A stretch of 64,000 nucleotides of DNA from an uncultured Oscillospiraceae bacterium (GTDB taxonomy: Bacteria > Bacillota > Clostridia > Oscillospirales > Acutalibacteraceae), in contig CATXDC010000012.1 of the NCBI GenBank assembly GCA_958366985.1, positions 30,530 to 94,529 on the forward strand, written 5' to 3'. Numbering within the stretch: the stretch's first letter is position 1; the number at the start of each line of letters is the position of its first letter. Below the pieces are notes generated by a model. That model searched no databases, was not told the DNA's origin, and saw nothing but the letters and a program-made list of their open reading frames with translations. This document shows, piece by piece, positions 32,722 through 41,222 of the stretch. The translations under genes were made by a program, and so were the position numbers.

Positions 32722-34962
32722 TTACAGCTTTAACTGTTCTCCTGCATCCTCTGCGCTTAAAAATGCTCCCAGTGCAGGAAGATTCTTTGTGCGGTAACGG
32801 TGTTCCTTGGCAAATTCGCCCTCTACATAATCCCTTACCTCTTCGACTCTCTGTCCCCTTTTGAGGTTCATCACCGCAACGCCTATTGTATCCTTTGTAG
32901 TCTTTATGCTTACTGCTCCGGTATTTATAAGCAAGAGTCTGCCTGCTGAAGATTTAAGGATAATATCCTTATCCTCAGAAAGCTGTACCATTGCGGCAAT
33001 AGGAGCTTTATCGGAATAAGCTTTCAGTAGCTTTTTGCGGTTCGTCTTTGTGGCATAGGAATTAAGAGGCACTTTCGCTGCCTTTCCGTTTTCAAAGACA
33101 AAGAGCATATGACCGGAATAATCCTTTGTAACCGCCATGAAAACTGCGTTTTCACCTTCATCCATCTGGAGCTTTGAGGCTACGTAGTCTCCCAGCACAC
33201 TAGCCTTTGTATCGTCAAAATCAGATGCCTTTGCCTTATAGACCTGACATTTATCCGTAAAGAAAAGCAGCTCGTCGAGATTGCTTCCCTCAACGGTTTT
33301 TACTATCTCGTCACCGTCTTTAAGCTTATGCTCGCCGCTCATACGCAGTGACAAAGGAGTAATCTTCTTGAAATATCCGTCCTTTGTAAAGAAAAAGGTT
33401 ACGGGATAATCGGGGATTTCCTCTATTTCAGGCTCATCCTCAAGATCGGCAGTGTAGCAGATTTCGCTCTTTCTCGGCTGAGAATATTTATCCTCAACGC
33501 CCTGAAGCTCTTCGATGATTATTTTCTTTATTCTACTGCGGCTGTTTAAGATATCCTCCATATCGGCAATCTCTTTCTGGAGATCTTCGATATCCGCTGT
33601 ACGCTTAAGGATATATTCCTTATTGAGATGACGCAGCTTTATTTCCGCTACATACTCCGCCTGTGTTTCGTCGATTCCGAAGCCGATCATCAAATTGGGG
33701 ACAACTTCGCTTTCCTCATCGGTTCCACGGATTATAGCGATTGCCTTATCAATATCAAGAAGTATCTTTTCAAGACCCTTGAGCAGATGAAGCTTATTCT
33801 TCGCCTTTGTAAGGTCAAAGAATGTGCGGCGCTTTACGCACTCGGTACGGAAAGCTATCCACTCGTTTAAAAGCTCCTTGACGCCCAAAACTTTAGGTGT
33901 GCCTGAAATAAGGACGTTGAAGTTACAGGAGAAGGTATCTTCGAGAGTGGTCATCTTAAAGAGCTTTGCCATGAGCTTTTCGGCATCCACACCTCTCTTA
34001 AGGTCAACGGTTATTTTAAGTCCGTTTCTGTCCGTTTCGTCACGGACATCACTGATTTCCTTTAATGCTCCCGCTTTGACCTTTTCTATCATCTTATCGA
34101 TAATAGCCTCGACGGTGGTTGTAGGCGGAATTTCAGTAATATCAATACAGTTATTTGATTTATCGTACTGATACTTTGCCCTTACCTTTATTCCGCCTCT
34201 GCCTGTCTGATAAATCTTTTCGATTTCTTCACGGTTATAGAGAATCTTACCTCCGCCGGGGAAATCCGGCGCTGCAAGGGTATCGGCTACCTCATGGTCG
34301 GGATTTTTAATAAGTGCGATTGTGGTATCGCATATCTCTTTAAGGTTAAAGGGACAGATTGAACTTGCCATACCTACGGCGATACCAGTATTTGCATTTA
34401 CAAGCACCGACGGGAATGATACCGGCAAAAGAGTCGGCTCCTTCATGGTGCTGTCGTAGTTATCTACAAAATCAACGGTATCCTTATCTATATCCCTGAA
34501 AAGCTCGGCGCAGATAGGCGCAAGCTTTGCTTCGGTATATCTCGACGCTGCCCATGCCATATCTCTCGAATAAGCTTTACCGAAGTTACCCTTTGAATCA
34601 ACATAAGGATGCAGCAAAGCTTCATAGCCCTTTGAAAGACGTACCATTGTATCGTAAATAGCGCTGTCTCCGTGAGGGTTAAGCTGCATTGTACGTCCCA
34701 CGATATTTGCGGATTTGATTCTTCCGCCGGTTAAAAGTCCCATTTTATACATTGTATAAAGGAGCTTTCTGTGGGAGGGCTTGAAACCGTCGATTTCCGG
34801 AATGGCTCGGCTCAAAATAACGCTCATAGCATAGGGCATATAGTTTATTTCAAGGGTTTCGGTTATGGGCTGTTCAACTATTTCACCCGCTCCGATTATA
34901 TGTCCCTTTACAGGCGGCTCATTCCCTGCCGGCTGCTCGGTCTTTTTTCTTTTTCCTGCCAT
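32722..34962 (-). CDS. Type IIA DNA topoisomerase subunit A, ParC-like (746 aa)
   Basis: DNA-cleaving subunit. Early INYMPYAMSVILSRAIPEID, the quinolone region HGDSAIYDT (S100, D104), and the catalytic tyrosine in ASRYTEAK (Y142). The C-terminal domain is a divergent beta-propeller without a visible GyrA box, and the protein is about 80-100 residues shorter than GyrA, so it reads as ParC-like. Several Clostridia carry this divergent pair in addition to normal gyrase; normal gyrAB are not in this window. It lies 19 bases behind the B subunit, in one operon. Confidence 0.88.
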   Translation of the reverse strand: MAGKRKKTEQPAGNEPPVKGHIIGAGEIVEQPITETLEINYMPYAMSVILSRAIPEIDGFKPSHRKLLYTMYKMGLLTGGRIKSANIVGRTMQLNPHGDSAIYDTMVRLSKGYEALLHPYVDSKGNFGKAYSRDMAWAASRYTEAKLAPICAELFRDIDKDTVDFVDNYDSTMKEPTLLPVSFPSVLVNANTGIAVGMASSICPFNLKEICDTTIALIKNPDHEVADTLAAPDFPGGGKILYNREEIEKIYQTGRGGIKVRAKYQYDKSNNCIDITEIPPTTTVEAIIDKMIEKVKAGALKEISDVRDETDRNGLKITVDLKRGVDAEKLMAKLFKMTTLEDTFSCNFNVLISGTPKVLGVKELLNEWIAFRTECVKRRTFFDLTKAKNKLHLLKGLEKILLDIDKAIAIIRGTDEESEVVPNLMIGFGIDETQAEYVAEIKLRHLNKEYILKRTADIEDLQKEIADMEDILNSRSRIKKIIIEELQGVEDKYSQPRKSEICYTADLEDEPEIEEIPDYPVTFFFTKDGYFKKITPLSLRMSGEHKLKDGDEIVKTVEGSNLDELLFFTDKCQVYKAKASDFDDTKASVLGDYVASKLQMDEGENAVFMAVTKDYSGHMLFVFENGKAAKVPLNSYATKTNRKKLLKAYSDKAPIAAMVQLSEDKDIILKSSAGRLLLINTGAVSIKTTKDTIGVAVMNLKRGQRVEEVRDYVEGEFAKEHRYRTKNLPALGAFLSAEDAGEQLKL

Positions 34963-34981
34963 TTGCTTTTCCCTCCTTTTA

Positions 34982-36964
34982 TCAGCTTACGTCGGTCATA
35001 TCAATATAAAGATGTCCGCTTTCGGCTATGTGTTCCTTTCTGCCTGCAAGGTTATCGCCTAAAAGCAAATCGAACACCTGCGCCGTTTTCTCAGCTTCCT
35101 CAGGCTGTATCTTTATAAGACGTCGTGTTGACGGATTCATAGTTGTAAGACTCATCATATCGGCGTCGTTTTCACCGAGTCCTTTTGAACGCTGGATTGT
35201 ATATTTGCTGTCACCTATCTGATTTAAAACATCGGTCTTTTCCCTCTCAGTATAGGCAAACCATGTTTCTCCCTTACTGTTGATTTCGTAAAGGGGTGAT
35301 TCCGCAATATAAACCTTTCCCTCATTTATAAGAGTGGGCATAAGACGGTAAATCATAGTAAGAACAAGGGTTCTTATCTGGAAGCCGTCAACATCGGCAT
35401 CGGTACAGATTATGATTTTATTCCAGCGGAGATTATCGAGACTGAATGAGGAAAGCTCCTTACTGGATTTGCTCTTTACCTCAACGCCGCATCCCAGCAC
35501 CTTAATAAGGTCGGTGATAATATCATTTTTGAAGATTTTATCGTATTCGGATTTTAAGCAGTTAAGGATTTTACCTCTTATGGGGATAATCGCCTGGAAT
35601 GTGGCATCCCTTGCCTGTTTACAGGCGCCGAGAGCTGAGTCACCCTCCACTATGAACAGCTCTCTTTCGTTTATGTCCTTGCTGCGGCAGTCAACAAACT
35701 TCTGCACCCTATTTGCAAGGTCATTGGAGCTCTGGAGTGTCTTTTTAAGATTTAATCTTGTACTCTCTGCCTTTATACGGCTTCTCATATTAATAAGTAT
35801 CTGATCGGCTATTTTCTCAGCTTCAAGTCGGTTTTCGATAAAGTAAACCTCCAGCTGATGACGGAAGAAATCGGTCATAGCTTCCTGAATGAACTTATTA
35901 TTGATAGCTTTCTTGGTCTGATTTTCATAGGATGTCTGAGTTGAAAGAGATGAAACTACAAGAATCAGACAGTCCTCAATATCCTGGAATGAAATCTTGC
36001 TGTCGCTTTTGAGATATTTGCTGTTCTGCTTCAAATATGCGTCAACCTGCGACACAAATGCGCTTCGCACCGCTTTTTCCGGCGCTCCGCCGTATTCCAG
36101 CCAGCTTGAGTTATGATAATATTCCTTGAGCCGCTTTTTATTTGAAAAACAAAGGGCGGCGTTTATCTTGACTTTATAATCGGGCTTGTCCTCACGGTCA
36201 CGTCCTACACGCTCCGTCTGCCAGAACTGTGGTGTCGAAAAGGCATCCTCGCCGGCAAATTCCTTTACATAGTCCATTATGCCGTTTTCATAGATATACT
36301 CATAGGTATCAAAGCCCTTTGGTGTTTCATCCTTTAAAATAAAACGCACTCCTGCGTTTACTATGGACTGACGCTTTATTGTCTCCTGATAATATTCAAG
36401 GGGAACATCAATATCGGTGAATACGTTAAGGTCGGGCTTCCACCTTATACGTGAGCCTGTATCCTTTTTGGTGTACTCCTCTTTCAGAAGCTTTCCGTCC
36501 GGCTCGCCCTGTTTAAACTTCATAACATAGCGGTATCCGTCACGGTGCACCTCTGCTTCCATATACTCTGAAGCGTACTGGGTGGAGCAAAGTCCCAGAC
36601 CGTTGAGTCCCAATGAAAACTCGTAGCTGCCGCCGTTGTTGGTATCGTATTTACCGCCGGCGTACATCTCGCAGAAAACAAGCTCCCAGTTGTAGCGGTT
36701 CTCCTTTTGGTTGAAATCAACCGGGATTCCTCGTCCGAAATCCTGCACCTCTACGGATTTATCCATATATCTTGTCACTATTATTTTATCGCCGAAGCCC
36801 TCTCTCGCTTCATCTATGGAGTTCGAGAGAATTTCAAATATTGAGTGCTCACAGCCTTCAAGTCCGTCAGAACCAAAAATAACCGCAGGACGTTTTCTTA
36901 CCCTGTCGGCGCCTTTCAGACTTGTTATATTGTCATTTCCGTATGACGCTTTTTTCTTTGCCAT
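34982..36964 (-). CDS. Type IIA DNA topoisomerase subunit B, divergent ParE/GyrB-like (660 aa)
   Basis: ATPase subunit. GHKL ATP site: EILSNSIDEAREG, then VQDFGRGIPVD, then GGSYEFSLGLNGLG, where the usual GLHGVG reads GLNGLG. TOPRIM domain: LFIVEGDSALGACKQARD (catalytic Glu) and DADVDGFQIRTLVLT. The N-terminal RKRPAVIFGSDGLEG replaces the usual VRKRPGMYIG, marking it as a divergent paralogue. Length is normal for ParE. First gene of the topoisomerase operon. Confidence 0.9.
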   Translation of the reverse strand: MAKKKASYGNDNITSLKGADRVRKRPAVIFGSDGLEGCEHSIFEILSNSIDEAREGFGDKIIVTRYMDKSVEVQDFGRGIPVDFNQKENRYNWELVFCEMYAGGKYDTNNGGSYEFSLGLNGLGLCSTQYASEYMEAEVHRDGYRYVMKFKQGEPDGKLLKEEYTKKDTGSRIRWKPDLNVFTDIDVPLEYYQETIKRQSIVNAGVRFILKDETPKGFDTYEYIYENGIMDYVKEFAGEDAFSTPQFWQTERVGRDREDKPDYKVKINAALCFSNKKRLKEYYHNSSWLEYGGAPEKAVRSAFVSQVDAYLKQNSKYLKSDSKISFQDIEDCLILVVSSLSTQTSYENQTKKAINNKFIQEAMTDFFRHQLEVYFIENRLEAEKIADQILINMRSRIKAESTRLNLKKTLQSSNDLANRVQKFVDCRSKDINERELFIVEGDSALGACKQARDATFQAIIPIRGKILNCLKSEYDKIFKNDIITDLIKVLGCGVEVKSKSSKELSSFSLDNLRWNKIIICTDADVDGFQIRTLVLTMIYRLMPTLINEGKVYIAESPLYEINSKGETWFAYTEREKTDVLNQIGDSKYTIQRSKGLGENDADMMSLTTMNPSTRRLIKIQPEEAEKTAQVFDLLLGDNLAGRKEHIAESGHLYIDMTDVS

Positions 36965-36995
36965 GGTTTTTATGCCTCCACTGCGTAATGGTAAT

Positions 36996-37025
36996 AATTT
37001 ACACTAATCGGCGGGAAAATGTCAA
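36996..37025 (-). promoter_or_regulatory. Promoter of the topoisomerase operon
   Basis: Minus-strand TTGACA (37025-37020), 18-base spacer, TAAATT (37001-36996). Confidence 0.65.
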
Positions 37026-37117
37026 GCTTACGCCTTTATGTTACATAATTTGCGGGGTGAATGTGTGCTTAAATATGCTTGCGGAAATTTTTAGTTGCTT
37101 GTTTGTGTATTTCAGTG

Positions 37118-37206
37118 TGCGATTTGGGTGCAGTATCACGCTGCCGCAGGCACTTATACTACGGTGCGCCGTATCTTGGTGTGCGAAATGAATCAGGCTT
37201 AGCCTG
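37118..37206. repeat. Modular intergenic repeat, site A unit 1
   Basis: Two hairpin modules (GCAGTATCACGCTGC 37130-37144, imperfect; CAGGCTTAGCCTG 37194-37206) set in constant text (GTGCG..., CGCAGGCACTTATA, GTGCGCCGTATCTTGGTGTG). The same text occurs at 52.6 kb, and in reverse orientation at 60.3 kb. Confidence 0.85.
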
Positions 37207-37230
37207 TGCCACTCATGCCGTGGCGGGGCA

Positions 37231-37291
37231 CTTCCTTTTGCCCATAGCGGCAAAAGGAAGCAAAAACGCATTTGCGGCGGAGTCCCGCCGC
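37231..37291. repeat. Two extra palindromes in site A
   Basis: CTTCCTTTTGCC / GGCAAAAGGAAG (37231-37260, perfect 12-bp stem, 6-base loop) and GCGGCGGAGTCCCGCCGC (37274-37291, 7-bp stem). Confidence 0.7.
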
Positions 37292-37347
37292 CTTGCCAAA
37301 ACAGAAAGCTTTAATCAGCGCAAAATAAGTTTTCTCCCATACGCCCT

Positions 37348-37431
37348 CCGACGGCAGCTTGAAAGTTTTATTTTATCACCTGCAAACAGTAAACGCTTTT
37401 CTACTGACGAATTCTTTTCCCTTGCCGTCGG
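37348..37431. repeat. 84-bp element with terminal inverted repeats, copy 1
   Basis: The ends CCGACGGCA and TGCCGTCGG are perfectly complementary. The inside contains GTAAACGCTTTTCTACT and ATTCTTTTCC, which recur in the neighbour copy at 37458-37544. No gene is seen inside. Confidence 0.75.
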
Positions 37432-37457
37432 TTAGGATGTGCAAGCGTCCACAAATT

Positions 37458-37544
37458 CACGTCGGCAGTTTGGAGGGTTTTAATCCGTCACCGTCAAAGA
37501 GTAAACGCTTTACTACTTTCCATATTCTTTCCTTTGCCGACGTG
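37458..37544. repeat. 87-bp element with terminal inverted repeats, copy 2
   Basis: The ends CACGTCGGCA and TGCCGACGTG are perfectly complementary but differ from those of copy 1 by compensating changes. The inside again has GTAAACGCTTTACTACT and ATTCTTTCC. Confidence 0.75.
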
Positions 37545-37620
37545 TGCGATTGTCGGGGAAGTTGGTTTTTTGTGTCTCTTTGGTTTGAATTTTATTTTTA
37601 TTTACTTACACAAACTTTGA

Positions 37621-37685
37621 CGCAGGAATTTTTAGTTACTGCTTGCAGTTATTTGGTGTGCGACTTGCGTGCAGGCTCAGCCTGC
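37621..37685. repeat. Modular intergenic repeat, site A unit 2
   Basis: CGCAGG...GTGTGCGACTTGCGT followed by the palindrome GCAGGCTCAGCCTGC (37671-37685). Same arrangement as the units at 52.6-52.9 and 55.1-55.3 kb. The whole stretch 36965-37742 holds only these repeats, one promoter and one terminator; I see no gene. Confidence 0.85.
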
Positions 37686-37693
37686 CTGTGCAA

Positions 37694-37728
37694 AACAATA
37701 CCGGCACATTCGCCGTGCCGGCATTGTT
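37694..37728 (-). terminator. Terminator of the cysE-cysS-DUF4364 operon
   Basis: Stem AACAATGCCGGCAC / GTGCCGGTATTGTT (one mismatch) with a 7-base loop on the minus strand, 15 bases after the operon's last stop, followed by a TTG tail. Confidence 0.75.
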
Positions 37729-37742
37729 TTTAACGCTTTGTT

Positions 37743-38285
37743 TTATTTATCCGTAAACATCTCGATTATTCCCTCATATATCTTTGCGGGATTTTCGAGG
37801 AATTTCTTCTTAAGCTTCTCTACCTGAAGTGTATCCCCCACAAAAAGTGTGAGCTTCATAAGCTCTTCATCGGTATCGAGAACCTTAAAAGTAACATTAT
37901 ATCCGTTCTCGGTCTTTTCGGTCTCCACCTTGTTCTCTTTCTCTCGCTGATTTCTTACAAGCAGCTTTATTGTGGAATTTACCGTCTTTTCCCTTACGCT
38001 TTTGGGTATATCAAGCTCCAGAAGCTCAGCCGCTCTGCGTCCGCTTTCGGTTATAAACAGGGTTTCTTCCTTTTCTTCAATGTTCCCTGTTTTTATAAGC
38101 TCGGAAATGGCGTCGTTTACCATAAAGTAATTGGCTACCTCTTCCTTTTGCAGAACTTCATTTATCTGCGCCTTGGTAAGCCCGGTTTTTACGTTCTTCA
38201 GCAGATAGCAAATGAGTATTTTTATCTCTACAATATCTCTGAGTCCGCCGGGCTTGATTCCGCTGTCAAAAATATTATTTTCCAT
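37743..38285 (-). CDS. DUF4364 family protein (180 aa)
   Basis: Clostridial DUF4364 protein with a likely winged-helix N-terminal half (DIVEIKILICYLLKNVKTGL, TKAQINEVLQ, and ISELIKTGNI). The C-terminal part (YNVTFKVLDTDEELMKLTLF) may be a small alpha/beta domain. It is possibly a DNA-binding regulator, but no function is known. Third gene of the cysteine operon, 24 bases after cysS. Confidence 0.85.
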   Translation of the reverse strand: MENNIFDSGIKPGGLRDIVEIKILICYLLKNVKTGLTKAQINEVLQKEEVANYFMVNDAISELIKTGNIEEKEETLFITESGRRAAELLELDIPKSVREKTVNSTIKLLVRNQREKENKVETEKTENGYNVTFKVLDTDEELMKLTLFVGDTLQVEKLKKKFLENPAKIYEGIIEMFTDK

Positions 38286-38309
38286 TAATTTCTGCCTCCG
38301 TTACGGGAA

Positions 38310-39704
38310 TTATTCTCTGTGCCATTTAACTCCCTCAGCGGTATCCTCGAGAACAATACCCTGTGCTTTAAGCTCATCTCTGATTCTGTCTGCCTCAGCC
38401 CAGTTTTTATCCTTACGGGCCTGTGTGCGCTTTTCGATAAGAGCTTCGATTTCAGCATCGATATCCTTTGACTTTCTGTTATAGAGAAGTCCCAATACTC
38501 CGCACAGCTCATCATATGCCTTTGATGCATACTCGCAAAGTTCTTTTGATCCGCTGCCGATAACGTTTGTATTGATATTCTTTACAAGCTCAAAAAGTGC
38601 GCCCAATGCATCGGCGGTATTGAGATCATCATCCATTGCGGCGATGAATTTATCACGCTTTGCATCGATTTCAGCCTTGATCTCAGCTGCATTTTCAGCC
38701 ACTGTATCCCCTGCATTCTCCAGAGCAAAGTCAAGGCTCTCACGGCAGTTATAAAGTCTTGCAAGAGATGCTTTGCACTGCTCGATAATATCTGTGCTGT
38801 AATTTATAGGGCTGCGATACTGAGAGGAAATCATAAGATATCTGATAGGTTCATAGCCGTATTTCTCAGCAACATCTCTTACTGTGAAGAAATTGCCCAG
38901 TGACTTTGACATTTTTACATTGTCAACATTGATATATCCGTTATGCATCCAGTAATTTGCAAAGGGAACGCCGTTGCAGCATTCGCTCTGTGCAATCTCG
39001 TTTTCATGGTGAGGGAAAATAAGATCCTGACCGCCGCAGTGAATATCGATAGTCTTGCCCAAATATCTGCGAACCATTGCGGAGCACTCAATGTGCCAGC
39101 CGGGACGTCCCTTGCCCCAGGGTGATTCCCAATAGGGCTCGCCGGGTTTTGCCGCTTTCCAGAGAGCGAAGTCCATGGGCTCCTTTTTAAGCTCGCCTAC
39201 ATTGATTCTTGCGCCTGCCTCCAAATCTTCAAGGGGCTGATGTGAAAGCTTGCCGTATTCACTGAACTTTGAGGGGCTGAAATATACGTCACCGTCAACA
39301 GCATAAGCATATCCCTTTTCCTCAAGAGTCTTGATGATGTCGATAATCTCGTCGATGTTCTCAGTTGCCTTGGGATGAACGGTAGCCTCACGGATGTTCA
39401 TTCCCTTTGCATCGGTCCAGAACTCCTTGATATATTTTTCGGAAACCTCTTTAAATGAAATTCCCTCTTCATTTGCTCTTCTGATAATCTTATCGTCAAT
39501 ATCGGTAAAGTTCTGAACAAAATTGACTTTAAGGCCTCTATACTCCATATATCTGCGCATTACGTCAAAAACGCAGAGAGGACGTGCATTACCGATATGG
39601 ATGAAATTATAAACAGTGGGGCCGCAGGCATAAATTGAAACCTCGCCCTCCTTTATAGTCTTAAGCTCTTCCTTCTGTCTTGTAAGAGTATTAAAGATTT
39701 TCAT
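38310..39704 (-). CDS. cysS: Cysteine-tRNA ligase
   Basis: Class Ia synthetase that charges tRNA-Cys. Standard length of 464 aa. HIGH-type motif FIHIGNAR near residue 35, metal-binding Cys at C27 with later ligands in [15 protein letters not shown] and [19 protein letters not shown], and KMSKSLGN near 265. It overlaps cysE by 14 bases and follows it under the cysteine T-box. Confidence 0.98.
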   Translation of the reverse strand: MKIFNTLTRQKEELKTIKEGEVSIYACGPTVYNFIHIGNARPLCVFDVMRRYMEYRGLKVNFVQNFTDIDDKIIRRANEEGISFKEVSEKYIKEFWTDAKGMNIREATVHPKATENIDEIIDIIKTLEEKGYAYAVDGDVYFSPSKFSEYGKLSHQPLEDLEAGARINVGELKKEPMDFALWKAAKPGEPYWESPWGKGRPGWHIECSAMVRRYLGKTIDIHCGGQDLIFPHHENEIAQSECCNGVPFANYWMHNGYINVDNVKMSKSLGNFFTVRDVAEKYGYEPIRYLMISSQYRSPINYSTDIIEQCKASLARLYNCRESLDFALENAGDTVAENAAEIKAEIDAKRDKFIAAMDDDLNTADALGALFELVKNINTNVIGSGSKELCEYASKAYDELCGVLGLLYNRKSKDIDAEIEALIEKRTQARKDKNWAEADRIRDELKAQGIVLEDTAEGVKWHRE

Positions 39705-40356
39705 TTTTTTCTTCCTCCAGTTTTGCTATTTCTCTTTCGAGTCTTTCTATTCGCATCTTCATAAGGCACATTTCCTGAGCAACAGGGTCTGGAATATGAA
39801 CCTGATCGAGGCAGTCAATGCGCTTTCCGTTACGTTTTACCACCCTTGCGGGTACTCCCGTTGCAGTGCTGTTAGGCGGAATTTCTTCCAATACCACTGC
39901 TCCTGCGGCGATATTTGTATTATCTCCTACTTTAAAGGGTCCAAGGACCTTGGCTCCGGCGCCGATAAGCACGTTATTGCCGATAGTCGGATGACGCTTT
40001 CCGGTATCCTTACCGGTTCCGCCCAGGGTCACGCCCTGATAAATCATTACGTCGTCGCCGATTTCCGTTGTCTCTCCTATGACAACTCCCGTTCCGTGGT
40101 CAATAAACAGTCTCCTGCCTATTGTTGCCGCCGGATGTATTTCTATTCCAGTCTTTCTTGCGGCACGCTGGGAAATCCATCTTGCCATGAAAAAGCAGTG
40201 ATGACGATAAAACCAGTTTGCCCTCCTATGCATCCTTATAGCTTTCAGACCGGGATAGAGAAAAAATATCTCAAGGCTGCTTCTTGCCGCCGGGTCACGT
40301 TCCTTAAAGCATTGTATATCCTCTCTGAGCCTTTGAAACAAACTATCCACCTCCAT
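39691..40356 (-). CDS. cysE: Serine O-acetyltransferase
   Basis: Makes O-acetylserine for cysteine synthesis from serine and acetyl-CoA. N-terminal helical part (FQRLREDIQCFKERDPAARS), then the left-handed beta-helix with GIEIHPAATIGRRLFIDHGT and VIGETTEIGDDVMIYQGVTL, and the flexible C-terminal part after TATGVPARVV. The ATG at 40356 directly follows the T-box terminator. A longer frame starting at 40407 would lie inside the T-box and is rejected. First gene of the operon. Confidence 0.95.
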   Translation of the reverse strand: MEVDSLFQRLREDIQCFKERDPAARSSLEIFFLYPGLKAIRMHRRANWFYRHHCFFMARWISQRAARKTGIEIHPAATIGRRLFIDHGTGVVIGETTEIGDDVMIYQGVTLGGTGKDTGKRHPTIGNNVLIGAGAKVLGPFKVGDNTNIAAGAVVLEEIPPNSTATGVPARVVKRNGKRIDCLDQVHIPDPVAQEMCLMKMRIERLEREIAKLEEEKNENL

Positions 40357-40590
40357 AAAAAAACTCCGTTGCCTTTTAGCAACGGAGGCGAAAAAACGCG
40401 GTTCCACTCCTGTTTATAACTCTTACGGCCTTTAACGGTGCCTGCCGCACAGAGATACTCGCCAAAAGCTTTCCCTCTGCGTGCTGACGGGTGCATTTCA
40501 CCGCCCCGGCATAAGGCGCTTTTCAGCTTCCGCACCCTCTCTTATATGCCGTAAAACGGTTACTTCTCCCGGTAATCGCATTTATCTTTT
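40357..40590 (-). promoter_or_regulatory. T-box leader, cysteine specifier
   Basis: tRNA-sensing leader. The T-box core GTGGAACCGCG reads at 40406-40396 on the minus strand. A stem I-like region contains GTGAAATGCACC, whose TGC (Cys codon) is the likely specifier. The terminator CTCCGTTGC / GCAACGGAG (40387-40379 with 40372-40364) is followed by seven T that run straight into the cysE ATG. A -10 TATAAT lies at 40603-40598, with only a poor -35. Uncharged tRNA-Cys would be expected to allow read-through into cysE-cysS-DUF4364. The GGAG of the ribosome site is part of the terminator stem. Confidence 0.92.
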
Positions 40591-40638
40591 CCTTAATATT
40601 ATACTCCAAAGGTGAAAAAATTGCACCTGTTTTTTCTC

Positions 40639-41205
40639 TTACATTGTAACGTCAATCTGACGGCTGATATCAACAGCATATTTGATGCCGGATATTACAG
40701 TGAGAACTGCTGTTATCCAAAGCAGGAAGTTTGAGAAGAATGAAAGATTGAAGCCTGAGGGAAGTATTCCCAAAGTAATGGCTTCACCTGCAACAAGTAT
40801 TACAACAATAGAAACCATCTGGCTCATTGTCTTTGCCTTGCCCCAGAAGTTTGCGGCAACAACAATTCCCTGTGCAGAAGCGACAAGTCTCAAAGAAGTT
40901 ACTACAAACTCTCTTGTAAGGACTATCATTACAATCCAGATATTACAGATACCCAGCTGCATGAATCCCAGAAAAGCTGCCGTTGTAAGCATTTTATCAG
41001 CAACGGGATCAAGAAGCTTGCCGAAAACGGTAATCTGATTATTTTTTCTCGCAAGCTTACCGTCAATAAAATCAGTTATGGCTGCTACGCTGAAAAACAC
41101 AAGTCCGAAAAGATAGTTATGGGGAATTGCTTCAATTATAAGCGCCGCAAGAAAAAACGGCGTTAATATCATTCTTAAAACTGTAAGTTTGTTTGGTGTA
41201 TTCAT
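40639..41205 (-). CDS. pgsA: CDP-diacylglycerol-glycerol-3-phosphate 3-phosphatidyltransferase
   Basis: Phosphatidylglycerophosphate synthase, a membrane CDP-alcohol phosphotransferase. The family motif D-G-x2-A-R-x8-G-x3-D-x3-D is complete (DGKLARKNNQITVFGKLLDP then VADK). 188 aa with about five membrane helices. It is the last gene of the recA-recX-rimO-pgsA run, 17 bases after rimO. Confidence 0.95.
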   Translation of the reverse strand: MNTPNKLTVLRMILTPFFLAALIIEAIPHNYLFGLVFFSVAAITDFIDGKLARKNNQITVFGKLLDPVADKMLTTAAFLGFMQLGICNIWIVMIVLTREFVVTSLRLVASAQGIVVAANFWGKAKTMSQMVSIVVILVAGEAITLGILPSGFNLSFFSNFLLWITAVLTVISGIKYAVDISRQIDVTM

Positions 41206-41222
41206 CTGTTACCCTCCGAATT

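Noticed and set aside
37041..37271. Open frames running through the repeat sites (also 60289-60483)
   Set aside because: The similar peptides they encode come from the shared repeat DNA read in the same frame. There is no ribosome site, and palindromes run through them.
37118..37685. CRISPR array in the repeat region
   Set aside because: Unit spacing is irregular, the palindromes vary, the units lie at four distant sites, and there are no cas genes.
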